From LMUY01 sp964244585 (lineage in GTDB: Bacteria > Pseudomonadota > Alphaproteobacteria > Acetobacterales > Acetobacteraceae), in assembly GCA_964244585.1 (NCBI GenBank), contig CAXTJM010000003.1:1-64000 (forward strand): a stretch of 64,000 bases of DNA, in the 5' to 3' direction. The position numbers were made by a program, and so were the translations under genes. The notes under the pieces are model-generated. The model worked only from the letters and a program-made list of their open reading frames with translations. It made no database searches and was not told the origin of the DNA. The number at the start of each line of letters is the position of its first letter. Positions within the stretch are counted from its first letter, which is position 1. Positions 34,300-42,478 of the stretch are shown in pieces.

Positions 34300-34676
34300 G
34301 CCTCGATGAGGCTGACATGCGCGGCGACGACCCGCCAGCCTTCCGGCAGCCGCACCCAGCTTTGCATCTGGCGGCCGACCTTGCCCGGCAGGGCCGGCCG
34401 TTCGAACAGGGTGGAGGCGGTGGCGAAGTCGCGGCCGAACGTGGTGATCACCGTGCGGGAGAGCGAACGCATCAGCCCCTGGGACGGGCGTGCGGCGCGG
34501 AAGGCGGCGATCTCGGCCGCGCCATACAGGTTTTCCGCCATGCCGTAGCGGATCACCGCGGCACTGTCCCAAAACGAGGCGTCCAGCGTGGCGACGTCGT
34601 TGCCGGTCAGCGCCGCCTCGTAGCGGGCGAAGGCGGCTTCGACCTCGGCCACCACGTCCGGCAGGTTGATTTCCAT
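34296..34676 (-). CDS. AtzH/HpxZ-like SnoaL-fold protein (DUF3225)
   Basis: 126 residues. MEINLPDVVAEVEAAFARYE and GMAENLYGAAEIAAFRAARP match the DUF3225 family, known as HpxZ in oxalurate catabolism and AtzH in the cyanuric acid pathway. AtzH decarboxylates 1,3-dicarboxyurea, the AtzE product, to allophanate. Between atzE (1 bp gap) and the phosphatase gene (4-bp overlap) it would supply that step. The gene symbol is withheld because HpxZ and AtzH cannot be told apart by eye. Confidence 0.82.
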   Translation of the reverse strand: MEINLPDVVAEVEAAFARYEAALTGNDVATLDASFWDSAAVIRYGMAENLYGAAEIAAFRAARPSQGLMRSLSRTVITTFGRDFATASTLFERPALPGKVGRQMQSWVRLPEGWRVVAAHVSLIEA

Positions 34677-34677
34677 G

Positions 34678-36042
34678 TCAGTCCCATCCCTTCGGTTGTT
34701 GGGCGGCGCACACGCCCTCGCGTTCCAACGTGCGGGCGACGCGCAGCGCCACATCCTCCCGCCACGGCGCGGCGATCACCTGCACGCCCACCGGCATCCC
34801 GCCGCCGAACACGGGAACCGCAACGACCGGCAGGCCGATGAAGCTGATCGGCTGGGTGAACAGGCCCAGATTGGCGCGCACCGGCAGCACGGCGCCGTCG
34901 AGTTCGAAGCTCTGCTGGCCCAGCAGCGGCGCGCTGCATGGCGTGGCCGGGGCCAGGATCACGTCCACCGTCTCGAACAGCGCAAGCACGTCGGCGCGGA
35001 ACTGCCGCCGCAGCGTCTGCGCCTGCGTCACCAGCACGGCCGGCACCAGCGCGCCGGCCAGCAGCCGGTCCCGCACGGCCGGGTCGAACTCCGCCGGGCG
35101 GGTGCGCAGCCGCTCCAGATGCAGTGCCGCGCCCTCCGAGGCGGTGATCACGTAGGCCGCGGCGCGGGCGCGGGCAGCGTCCGGCAGGTCGATCTGCGCC
35201 GTCACGCCCAGCGCATCCGCCACACGGTTCAGCGCGGCCAGCACCTCGGCGAACGCGCCGCGCTGGAAATAGCCGCCGGCGATGGCGATCCGCAGCCCGG
35301 CGGTGCCAGCCTCCAGCGATGGCAGGGCGGGCGAGGCAGGCTGGTCCACGCAGGCAGGGTCGCCCGCATCCGGCCCCTGCATCGCGTCATAGGCCAGTGC
35401 CAGATCCGCAACGCCGCGCGCCAACGGCCCGAGATGGTCGAGCGAGGACACGAACGGGAACGTGCCATGCCGCGTCAGCCGCCCGAAGGTCGGCTTCAAC
35501 CCCCAGATGCCGCACAGCGATGCTGGGACGCGGATGGACCCGTTGGTGTCCGAGCCGAGCGCCAGCGGCACCAGCCCCGCCGCCACCGCACTGCCCGACC
35601 CGCCGGAGGACCCGCCGGACATCCGCGCCGGGTCGTGCGGGTTGCGCGACGGACCGTCATGCACGTTCTCGCCGGTGAAGTCGTAGGCGTATTCGCCCAT
35701 GTTGAGCGCGCCCACCAGGATGGCGCCCGCCGCCTCCAGCCGCGCGATCAGGGGGGCGTCCCGCGCGGCCGGGCTGCGGTCGCGGTTGATGGCGGAGCCG
35801 GCACGGGTGGGCAGGCCGGCCACGTCGAACAGGTTCTTCACCGCGAACGGCACGCCCGCCAGCGGCCCACGCGGGTTGGTGGCGGCACGGGCCAACGCCC
35901 GCTCCGCCACTACGTCGGTAAAGGCGCCAAGCGCGCCATTGTGCCGGGCGATGCGGTCGAGCGTCGCGCGCACGATCTCGCTGGCGCTCACCCGGCCAGC
36001 CGTGACGTCGGCGGCGATGGCGGCGGCGGTGGGCCAGGTCAT
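34678..36042 (-). CDS. atzE: AtzE-family amidohydrolase (amidase signature)
   Basis: 454-residue amidase-signature hydrolase. Catalytic triad: Lys69 in GVPFAVKNLFDV, then Ser residues in MSGGSSGGSGSAVAAG and GSDTNGSIRVPAS. AtzE deaminates 1-carboxybiuret to 1,3-dicarboxyurea; the paralogue HpxY takes part in oxalurate/oxamate use. AtzE works with the small subunit AtzG, which here seems fused to the C-terminus of the upstream gene product. ATG 36042 overlaps the preceding stop as ATGA. The AtzE subfamily call is supported by its neighbours as much as by its sequence. Confidence 0.85.
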   Translation of the reverse strand: MTWPTAAAIAADVTAGRVSASEIVRATLDRIARHNGALGAFTDVVAERALARAATNPRGPLAGVPFAVKNLFDVAGLPTRAGSAINRDRSPAARDAPLIARLEAAGAILVGALNMGEYAYDFTGENVHDGPSRNPHDPARMSGGSSGGSGSAVAAGLVPLALGSDTNGSIRVPASLCGIWGLKPTFGRLTRHGTFPFVSSLDHLGPLARGVADLALAYDAMQGPDAGDPACVDQPASPALPSLEAGTAGLRIAIAGGYFQRGAFAEVLAALNRVADALGVTAQIDLPDAARARAAAYVITASEGAALHLERLRTRPAEFDPAVRDRLLAGALVPAVLVTQAQTLRRQFRADVLALFETVDVILAPATPCSAPLLGQQSFELDGAVLPVRANLGLFTQPISFIGLPVVAVPVFGGGMPVGVQVIAAPWREDVALRVARTLEREGVCAAQQPKGWD

Positions 36043-37907
36043 GCGCGATACACCGGCGCGGGGTCCAGCCCGTCCGGCAGCGGCGGGTCGGCTAGCATGC
36101 CGCCTTGGGCGAGGATGGTGCGCAGGTGGAATGCCACGCCGTCCTCCCACGCCGGGTCGATCGGCAGCCGCATCAGGGCGGCGCCGGAGCGGATGAACGC
36201 CATGGTCGGTTCGGCCGCAAGGAAGGCGCGCCACCCGCCATGATGGCTGATGTCGGCAGCCCCCGCGACGCCCGCCGCCTCCGCCAGGAAGCCAAGGCAG
36301 GGCCCGCTCTCCAGCATCACCGTGCCGAAGCCCAGCGGCGGCGGCACCTGCGCCAGCAATGCCCCGACCGCACCCGTCGGCAGCGCCCAGATTTCCCCGG
36401 CGATGGCCGATCCCCCCGGGGCCGCCACCAGCCCCGGCCGGTTGCCAAGCGCATACAGGCGATAGGATGGCCGGGTCTTCGCCGCCGCCACGAACCGGCC
36501 GCCCAGCGCGGTGACCTGGCCGTTCAGCGGCAGACCCGCCATGTGGCCGCCGATGCAGAACAGCGCTGTCTCGTCCGCGGCGACGGTGTCGGAGAGCGCG
36601 GCCGCCGGCAGCGGCGCGGTCGTGGCTCCAACATGGGACGTGGCGGCACGATGCAGCCGGTCGGCCAGCGCCGCCAGCCACCCCTCCGACCAGGCCGGCC
36701 CGACCAGGGTAACGCCCGCCGGCAGCCCGTCCGCCCCCATGCCCGCCGGAACCGCCCAGACAGCCAGGTCACAGAGGTTGACGAAATTCGTCCATGTCCC
36801 GAGGCGGCTATTCGGCCCGATCGGGTCTGCCGCCAACTCGGCCAACGTCGGCGTGTCCGGCGCGGTCGGCAGCAACAGGCCATCGAAGCGGCGGAACAGA
36901 TCGGCGGCGAATCGCCGTGCCTGCGCCAGCACGTGGAACGCATCGAACGCATCCACCGTGCGCCGCTCCAGCCCGGCCGCCAGGATGGTCCGCGTGGTCG
37001 GATGCAGCATGTCCGGCGTCGCCAGCGTGTCGCGCAGGGCGGCGGTGCGCTCCGCCACCCAGGGGCCGTCATACAGCAGCCGCGCGACTTGGAGCAGCGG
37101 CCCGATCCCGACCTCCTCCGCCGCGACGCTGGCCGCCGCCGCGCGGTACAGCCGGGCCTGCTCCGGCGAGCATCCCGCCGCTGCCACGCAGGCGATGCGG
37201 GCCGGCGCGTCCGCACCCCGCCGCAGGTACGGGGCCGGGGCAGCGCGCGAATACGGATCTGCCCCGTCCCACCCGGCGATCACGCGCGCCACCGCCAGCG
37301 CCTCGTCCACGCTGCGGGCGAACACCGAGATCGTGTCGATCGACCGGCAGGCCGGCACCATGCCGCGCGCCGAGACGCTGCCGATCGTCGGCTTCAGCCC
37401 TACGATGTTGCCGAACATGGCCGGCACCCGGCCCGACCCGGCCGTGTCCGTCCCCAGCGCGAAGGGCACGATGCCCGCCGCCACCGCGCAGGCGGAGCCG
37501 GAGGAGGACCCGCCCGGCACGCGCAGCCGGTCGAACACGTTGCGCGGCACGCCATACGGACTGCGCACCCCCACCAGCCCGGTGGCGAACTGGTCCAGGT
37601 TGGTCTTGCCCAGCAGCACGGCCCCGGCATCCAGCAGCGCCTGGACCGCCGGCGCATGGGTGGCCGGCGTGTAGGCGTAGCCGGGGCAGCCCGCCGTGGT
37701 CGGCAGGCCCGCCACGTCGATGTTGTCCTTCACCGCGAACGGCACGCCCCAGAGCGGCCGGTCCCTCGCCCCCTCCGCCTCCAGCGCCGCGGCCCTCGCC
37801 AGCACCGCTTCGGCCGGCACGCGGGTGATCCAGATCGCAGGGTCGGCATGGGCCGCGTCAGCCGCCAACGCGGCCTTGGCCGCGGCCAGCGGGAATGGAT
37901 GGGTCAT
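36039..37907 (-). CDS. atzF: Allophanate hydrolase fused to an AtzG-like (DUF4089) domain
   Basis: 622 residues. Residues 1-440 are an amidase-signature domain with Lys60 (GVPFAVKDNIDVAGLPTTAG), GGSSSGSACAVAAG and GTDTAGSGRVPA. Residues 445-565 form the AtzF C-terminal domain, ending DISHHGGWRAFLA, where allophanate hydrolases normally stop. Residues 568-622 (bases 36042-36206) continue with LPIDPAWEDGVAFHLRTIL and end LPDGLDPAPVYRA, the pattern of DUF4089/AtzG/HpxX proteins. The enzyme splits allophanate to ammonia and CO2; the tail would serve the downstream AtzE. It is the first gene of the operon, with a sigma-54-like promoter 33 bp upstream. Confidence 0.85.
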   Translation of the reverse strand: MTHPFPLAAAKAALAADAAHADPAIWITRVPAEAVLARAAALEAEGARDRPLWGVPFAVKDNIDVAGLPTTAGCPGYAYTPATHAPAVQALLDAGAVLLGKTNLDQFATGLVGVRSPYGVPRNVFDRLRVPGGSSSGSACAVAAGIVPFALGTDTAGSGRVPAMFGNIVGLKPTIGSVSARGMVPACRSIDTISVFARSVDEALAVARVIAGWDGADPYSRAAPAPYLRRGADAPARIACVAAAGCSPEQARLYRAAAASVAAEEVGIGPLLQVARLLYDGPWVAERTAALRDTLATPDMLHPTTRTILAAGLERRTVDAFDAFHVLAQARRFAADLFRRFDGLLLPTAPDTPTLAELAADPIGPNSRLGTWTNFVNLCDLAVWAVPAGMGADGLPAGVTLVGPAWSEGWLAALADRLHRAATSHVGATTAPLPAAALSDTVAADETALFCIGGHMAGLPLNGQVTALGGRFVAAAKTRPSYRLYALGNRPGLVAAPGGSAIAGEIWALPTGAVGALLAQVPPPLGFGTVMLESGPCLGFLAEAAGVAGAADISHHGGWRAFLAAEPTMAFIRSGAALMRLPIDPAWEDGVAFHLRTILAQGGMLADPPLPDGLDPAPVYRA

Positions 37908-37939
37908 GGTCCTGCTCCGTAGCGGCGGCGATGCGGCAC

Positions 37940-37955
37940 AGCAACAACCGTACCG
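37940..37955 (-). promoter_or_regulatory. Sigma-54-like promoter of the atz-type operon
   Basis: On the minus strand CGGTACG-GTTG-TTGCT keeps the GG and GC 10 bp apart, the ACG part of the -24 element and a perfect TTGCT; two -24 positions differ from consensus. Transcription would start near 37928, about 20 nt before the ATG at 37907. Confidence 0.5.
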
Positions 37956-37993
37956 CTCGACACCCGGCCGCCCCAGGCCGTAACTTCATCGGG

Positions 37994-38470
37994 ATGACAT
38001 CCGTCGACACGCTTGGATTGCCGCCGTTCCTGGGCGCCTGCTTCGTCGCCGCGCTGTCCGGTGTGCTGTTCCGGCCCGGCGTCTGGTACGAGCATCTGGC
38101 CAAGCCGCGCTGGCGTCCGCCGAACTGGCTGTTCGGGCCGGCCTGGACCGCGCTGTATATCTGCATCGCGGTGTCCGGATGGCTGGTATGGCGGCGGGTC
38201 GGGCTGTTCGGCGCCCCGCTCGCCATGGGCGTGTATGCGGTCCAGTTGCTGCTGAATGCCGGCTGGTCCGCCTGCTCGTTCGGGCTGCACCGGTTGGACA
38301 TCGCCTTCGCCGAGCTGGTCCTGCTCTGGCTGTCGATCGCCGCCACCATCGCCGGGTTCGCGCCGGTCAGCACCCTGGCGGCGGTTCTGCTGATGCCCTA
38401 TCTGGCCTGGGTCACCTTCGCCGGGGCACTGAACTTCACGCTCTGGCACATGAACCGGGTTCCGTCCTAG
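37994..38470 (+). CDS. tspO: TspO/MBR-family tryptophan-rich sensory protein
   Basis: 158 residues with five hydrophobic helices. KPRWRPPNWLFGPAWTALY is the family signature (WxPPxxxFxxxWxxLY), and the last helix contains WVTFAGALNFTLWHMN. TspO binds tetrapyrroles and affects porphyrin balance or stress responses in alphaproteobacteria. Start ATG 37994 is chosen because the first helix starts a few residues later. It is a single gene divergent from the atz-type operon, sharing the 86-bp gap. Confidence 0.92.
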   Translation: MTSVDTLGLPPFLGACFVAALSGVLFRPGVWYEHLAKPRWRPPNWLFGPAWTALYICIAVSGWLVWRRVGLFGAPLAMGVYAVQLLLNAGWSACSFGLHRLDIAFAELVLLWLSIAATIAGFAPVSTLAAVLLMPYLAWVTFAGALNFTLWHMNRVPS

Positions 38471-38473
38471 TGT

Positions 38474-38498
38474 CCCGAGTTGGGCATCCCGAGTTGGA
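38474..38498. repeat. Short tandem repeat before the orphan ABC ATPase
   Basis: TCCCGAGTTGG occurs at 38474-38484 and again at 38488-38498 (14-bp period). GTCCCG at 38473 can also pair with CGGGAC at 38504-38509. It lies in the 102-bp gap 38471-38572; operator, leader hairpin or chance cannot be distinguished. Confidence 0.4.
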
Positions 38499-38572
38499 TG
38501 TCCGGGACGCGAGCCTTTGTTTTCAGTGGCCTGCTAGTTAGGCATTCAGGGGCAGGACACCAACTCTCCGCC

Positions 38573-39220
38573 ATGATCGAGATTTCCGGCCTGACCAAGC
38601 GGTTCGGCGACGCGCTGGTGCTGGACCGGTTGGACCTGAGCGTACCCGGCGGCAGCCTGCTGGCGCTGCTCGGCCCGTCCGGCTCGGGCAAGAGCACGGT
38701 GTTGCGTATCATCGCCGGGCTGGAGGTGCCGGATGCCGGCACGCTGCGCCTGGATGGCCGCGATGCGGCGGCGATGGCACCGGGCGAGCGGCGGATCGGC
38801 TTCGTGTTCCAGGGCTACGCGCTGTTCGCCCACATGACCGCGGCGGAGAACATCGCCTTCGGCCTCCAGGTGATGCGCCGTCCGCAACGGCCATCCCGGG
38901 CCGCGATCGCCACCGAGGTGGACCGGCTGCTGGGCCTGGTTCGGCTGGACGGGCTGGGCGGGCGGTTCCCCGGGCAATTGTCCGGCGGCCAATGCCAGCG
39001 CGTCGCGCTGGCGCGGGCGCTGGCGATCCGTCCCCGCATCCTGCTGCTGGACGAGCCGTTCGGCGCGCTCGACCGCACCGTGCGGGACGAATTGCGGGGC
39101 GAGTTGCGCCGGGTGCACGGCGAGTTGGGCATCACCACGGTGCTGGTGACGCATGACCACGAGGACGCGGCCGTGCTGGCGGACCGGACGGTGACGCTGG
39201 ACCGCGGCCGCGTGGCCTGA
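38573..39220 (+). CDS. Orphan ABC ATPase (CysA/ModC-like core)
   Basis: 215 residues. Walker A GPSGSGKS, Q-loop VFQGYALFAHMTAAENIAFG, signature QLSGGQCQRVALARALA, Walker B LLLDEPFGALD and switch His VTHDHEDAA are intact. The sequence is closest in feel to sulfate/thiosulfate CysA, but that family is about 350 residues and carries a regulatory TOBE part that is absent here: the reading frame ends just after the core. No permease or binding protein is adjacent. It may be a trimmed relic of a CysA-type gene or serve a transporter elsewhere, possibly one lacking an ATPase. Confidence 0.8.
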   Translation: MIEISGLTKRFGDALVLDRLDLSVPGGSLLALLGPSGSGKSTVLRIIAGLEVPDAGTLRLDGRDAAAMAPGERRIGFVFQGYALFAHMTAAENIAFGLQVMRRPQRPSRAAIATEVDRLLGLVRLDGLGGRFPGQLSGGQCQRVALARALAIRPRILLLDEPFGALDRTVRDELRGELRRVHGELGITTVLVTHDHEDAAVLADRTVTLDRGRVA

Positions 39221-39231
39221 TCCGCCGGAGC

Positions 39232-39270
39232 GCGATCGTTTGAGGTTGCTCCACCTCGAACGTGAATCGC
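39232..39270. repeat. REP-like imperfect hairpin
   Basis: CGTTTGAGGT at 39237-39246 pairs with ACCTCGAACG at 39253-39262 (one T-G wobble, 6-nt loop). The stem continues GCGAT/ATCGC outside a 3-nt bulge. It is the first half of a compound palindromic element between two convergent genes. Confidence 0.55.
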
Positions 39271-39285
39271 CCTCGCCAGCAAAGG

Positions 39286-39329
39286 CTAGAGTGTGATCGC
39301 TTCTTCTACCTGAAGCGATCACACTCTAG
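39286..39329. terminator. 18-bp perfect inverted repeat between convergent genes
   Basis: CTAGAGTGTGATCGCTTC and its exact reverse complement are separated by an 8-nt loop (TTCTACCT). The MFS stop codon lies in the right arm. It can act as a bidirectional terminator; the long perfect stem and neighbouring hairpin also fit a dispersed repetitive palindrome. Confidence 0.65.
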
Positions 39330-40825
39330 AGTCGGCGCACCGGGATCGTCCATGCCATCACCAGGCCCAGCCCGGCGAAGCATGCGACCGTCAGGAATGC
39401 CGAGCGGAACGCCTCCCGGATCTCGGTGGACACCACGGCCTGGCGCGCGGCATCCAGGCCCGCCATGGCGACCGGCCCACGCTCCACCATCTGGGCGAAC
39501 AGGCTGGCCGTGCCGCGATCGGTGCTGGACAGCACGGCGAACAGCACCGCCCCGACAATGGCGGTACCGAACGCGCCGCCCACCGAGCGGGAGAGCTGCA
39601 CGGACGCCGCCGCGGCGCCCAGATTGGCGCGCCCGGCCACCAACTGTACGGTCAACTGCACCACCGGCATCGCCGTGCCGAGGCTGACCGAATAGACCAC
39701 GAACAGGATCGGCACGGTCGTGTTGGACAGATGCGGCGCGGCGAAGGCCAGCGCCAGCAGCGCCGAGCCGGTGATCGCCAGGCCGATCGACGGAAAGATC
39801 GCCGTCCGCTGCGTCTTGGCCATCATGCGCCCGGTGAACATCGAGCCGCAGGCGATCCCCGCCGTCATCGGCAGCAGCATCAGCCCCACCTGCCCCGGGC
39901 CGATCCCCCGCACCACCTGCAGCCAGATCGGCACGAAGGTCACCATGCCCACCAGCATCGCCCCGACGCAGGCGCCCATCAGGTCGCAGCGCCAGATCGC
40001 CGATTGCCGCAGCAGCCCCAGCGGCAGAAGCGGGCTGGCGGCCCGGCGCTCCTGCCGCAGCAGCAGCAGCAGGCACGCCACCGAGACCGCGACGAGGCCG
40101 CAGACGAGGGGCAGCGCGGCGGGGTCGAATTGCTGCATCCGCTCCAGCGCCAGCAGCAGCGGCGCGATGAACCCGGCGAACAGCACCACGCCCATGGTGT
40201 CGAAGTGCAATCGCCCGCCCGAGCCGGCCCGGCGCGGCAGGCGCAGGGCCAGCAGGGCCGCCCCCAGGCCTAGCGGCAGGTTGATCAGGAACACGGACGG
40301 CCAGCCCCATTGCTGCGTCAGCCATCCGCCCGCCACCGGGCCGAAGGTGGAGGACGCGACGAAGATGCTGGCGAGATAGCCCTGGTAGCGGCCCCGTTCC
40401 CGCGGCGGCACCACCTCCCCCACCAGCGCCTGGCTGGTCGTCATCAGCCCGCCGCCACCAAGCCCTTGCAACACCCGCGCGGCCGTCAGCAGCAGCACGG
40501 TCGGCGCGACGGCGCAGAGCAGCGAGGCGACGATGAACAGGCCCAGCGCCACGAACAGCAGCAGCCGGCGTCCCAGCACGTCACCCAGGCGGCCATAAAC
40601 CGGCGCCGCGATGGTGGTGGCCACCAGGTAGGACACCACCACCCAGGACACCCGCTCCACATCGCCGAGCGACCCGGCGATCGCCGGCAGGGCAGTGGCG
40701 ACGATGGTCTGGTCCATCGCCGCCATGAACATCGGCAGCATGATCGACGGAAACACGGTGAAGAACAGGGCGCGTGCGCTGGGCTCGGGCGTGGCCGAGG
40801 CCGTCGGAACGGTCGAGGAGGACAT
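39326..40825 (-). CDS. MFS multidrug exporter, DHA2 family (14 TM)
   Basis: 499 residues with about 14 hydrophobic helices. MDQTIVATALPAIAGSLGD in TM1, GRLGDVLGRRLLLF (motif A) and ARVLQGLGGGGLMTTSQALV (motifs B/C) mark the EmrB/QacA group of proton-driven drug exporters. It pumps out toxic or amphipathic compounds; substrate unknown. Start ATG 40825 has GAGGAGG 5 nt upstream. Divergent from a second exporter gene with 108 bp between. No membrane-fusion partner or TetR/MarR regulator gene is adjacent. Confidence 0.9.
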   Translation of the reverse strand: MSSSTVPTASATPEPSARALFFTVFPSIMLPMFMAAMDQTIVATALPAIAGSLGDVERVSWVVVSYLVATTIAAPVYGRLGDVLGRRLLLFVALGLFIVASLLCAVAPTVLLLTAARVLQGLGGGGLMTTSQALVGEVVPPRERGRYQGYLASIFVASSTFGPVAGGWLTQQWGWPSVFLINLPLGLGAALLALRLPRRAGSGGRLHFDTMGVVLFAGFIAPLLLALERMQQFDPAALPLVCGLVAVSVACLLLLLRQERRAASPLLPLGLLRQSAIWRCDLMGACVGAMLVGMVTFVPIWLQVVRGIGPGQVGLMLLPMTAGIACGSMFTGRMMAKTQRTAIFPSIGLAITGSALLALAFAAPHLSNTTVPILFVVYSVSLGTAMPVVQLTVQLVAGRANLGAAAASVQLSRSVGGAFGTAIVGAVLFAVLSSTDRGTASLFAQMVERGPVAMAGLDAARQAVVSTEIREAFRSAFLTVACFAGLGLVMAWTIPVRRL

Positions 40826-40933
40826 GCGGCCATTCTCCGCCCCGGCGCCGCAAGCGCACACCACAGCCTCGTTCACGATCCCGCGAGCCCTCCGCCCTGG
40901 ACGGATCGCACCCGGCGCCCGACACTTACCGCG

Positions 40934-42292
40934 ATGACTGAACCGATCCCGCTTGACGGCCTGCCTCCCGCGCGCCGGAAATGGGCCTTGACCACCGTGA
41001 CGATCGCGGTGGCGATGGCGTCGCTGGACACCTCCATCGCCAACGCGGTGCTGCCGACCATCGCGGTCGACGTGCATGCCACGCCGGCGGACTCCATCTG
41101 GGTGGTGAACGCCTACCAGCTCGCCCTGGTCGCCTGCCTGCTGCCGTTCGCCTCGCTGGGCGAGATCCTCGGCTACCGCCGCGTCTACCATTACGGGCTG
41201 GTCCTGTTCACCGTGGCGTCGCTGCTCTGCGCGCTAAGCTGGTCGCTGGGCAGTCTCACGGCGGCGCGGGTGCTGCAGGGCATCGGCGCGGCGGGCATCA
41301 TGAGCGTGAACACCGCGCTGATCCGCTTCATCTTCCCGGCCCGCGCGCTGGGCCGCGGCGTGGGCATCAACGCCATGGTCGTGGGCACCTTCACCGCCGT
41401 TGGGCCGACCGTCGCGGCCGGCGTCCTGTCGGTCGCATCCTGGCAATGGCTGTTCGCGATCAACGTGCCGGCCGGCCTGGTCGCGATGGCCCTGGCCCTG
41501 CGCGCGCTGCCGGCCACGCCGCGGGCCACGCACCGGTTCGATGCGGTCAGCGCGCTGCTGAACGCCGGCACGTTCGGCCTGCTGATCTTCGGCATCGGCG
41601 AAGGCGCCCACGAGGCATCCTGGGCCACGACGACGGCGGTGCTGGCGGGGGGGCTGGTCGCCGGGGCGCTGCTGGTTCATCGCCAACTGGGGCTGCGCTC
41701 GCCCATGCTGCCGGTGGATCTGTACCGCCGGCCGATCTTCGCGCTGTCATCCCTGACGTCGATGTGCTCGTTCGCGGCGCAGGGCCTCTCCTTCGTCTCG
41801 CTGCCGTTCTATTTTCAGACGGTGCTGGGCCATACGCCGGTGCAGACCGGTCTGCTGCTGACGCCGTGGCCGGTCGTGACGGCGATCATGGCGCCGATCG
41901 CCGGACCGCTGTCGGACCGCTACCCACCCGCCATCCTGGGCGGGATCGGCATGATCGCGCTGTGCCTGGGGTTGTCCCTGCTCGCCTTGCTGCCGCCGCA
42001 GCCGACCACGCTGGACATCGTCTGGCGCATGATGATCTGCGGCGCCGGGTTCGGGTTCTTCCAGTCGCCCAACCTGAAGGCCCTGATGTCGGCCGCCCCG
42101 CCGGAGCGCAGCGGCGGCGCCAGCGGCATCATCGCCACGTCCCGCCTGGTCGGCCAATCGACCGGCGCGGCGCTGGTGGCGCTGTGCTTCGGCATCTCCG
42201 CATCGCATGGGCCGGCCCTCGCGCTCACACTCGGCGCCTGTTTCGCAGGGGGCGCCGGCGTGGTGAGCTTCTCGCGGCTCTGGGCGCGCTAG
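40934..42292 (+). CDS. MFS transporter, DHA2-like
   Basis: 452 residues, hydrophobic throughout with 12-14 predicted helices. SLDTSIANAVLPTIAVDVHA in TM1, FASLGEILGYRRVYHYGLVL (motif A variant) and AARVLQGIGAAGIMSVNTAL are DHA2 markers, shorter than the neighbour. Likely efflux of small organic compounds. Start ATG 40934. It shares the 108-bp promoter region with the divergent exporter, so a common regulator is likely but is not encoded nearby. The last 40 residues are Ala/Gly-rich helix. Confidence 0.88.
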   Translation: MTEPIPLDGLPPARRKWALTTVTIAVAMASLDTSIANAVLPTIAVDVHATPADSIWVVNAYQLALVACLLPFASLGEILGYRRVYHYGLVLFTVASLLCALSWSLGSLTAARVLQGIGAAGIMSVNTALIRFIFPARALGRGVGINAMVVGTFTAVGPTVAAGVLSVASWQWLFAINVPAGLVAMALALRALPATPRATHRFDAVSALLNAGTFGLLIFGIGEGAHEASWATTTAVLAGGLVAGALLVHRQLGLRSPMLPVDLYRRPIFALSSLTSMCSFAAQGLSFVSLPFYFQTVLGHTPVQTGLLLTPWPVVTAIMAPIAGPLSDRYPPAILGGIGMIALCLGLSLLALLPPQPTTLDIVWRMMICGAGFGFFQSPNLKALMSAAPPERSGGASGIIATSRLVGQSTGAALVALCFGISASHGPALALTLGACFAGGAGVVSFSRLWAR

Positions 42293-42478
42293 CACACCTC
42301 TGCTGAAAGCTTCAGGTGTCCACCGAACCGGGTCAATCCCAATCCCAGACCAGCGTTGTTACGCTACGACCCGGAGCGGCCTAGTTCCACCAGGAAATAG
42401 TGCTTCAAGCTCATGCCTGTTGAGGTTTGATTCGTAATTGCCCGCTAAGTTCGGCGACGTGATGGAACCAATCATGCC

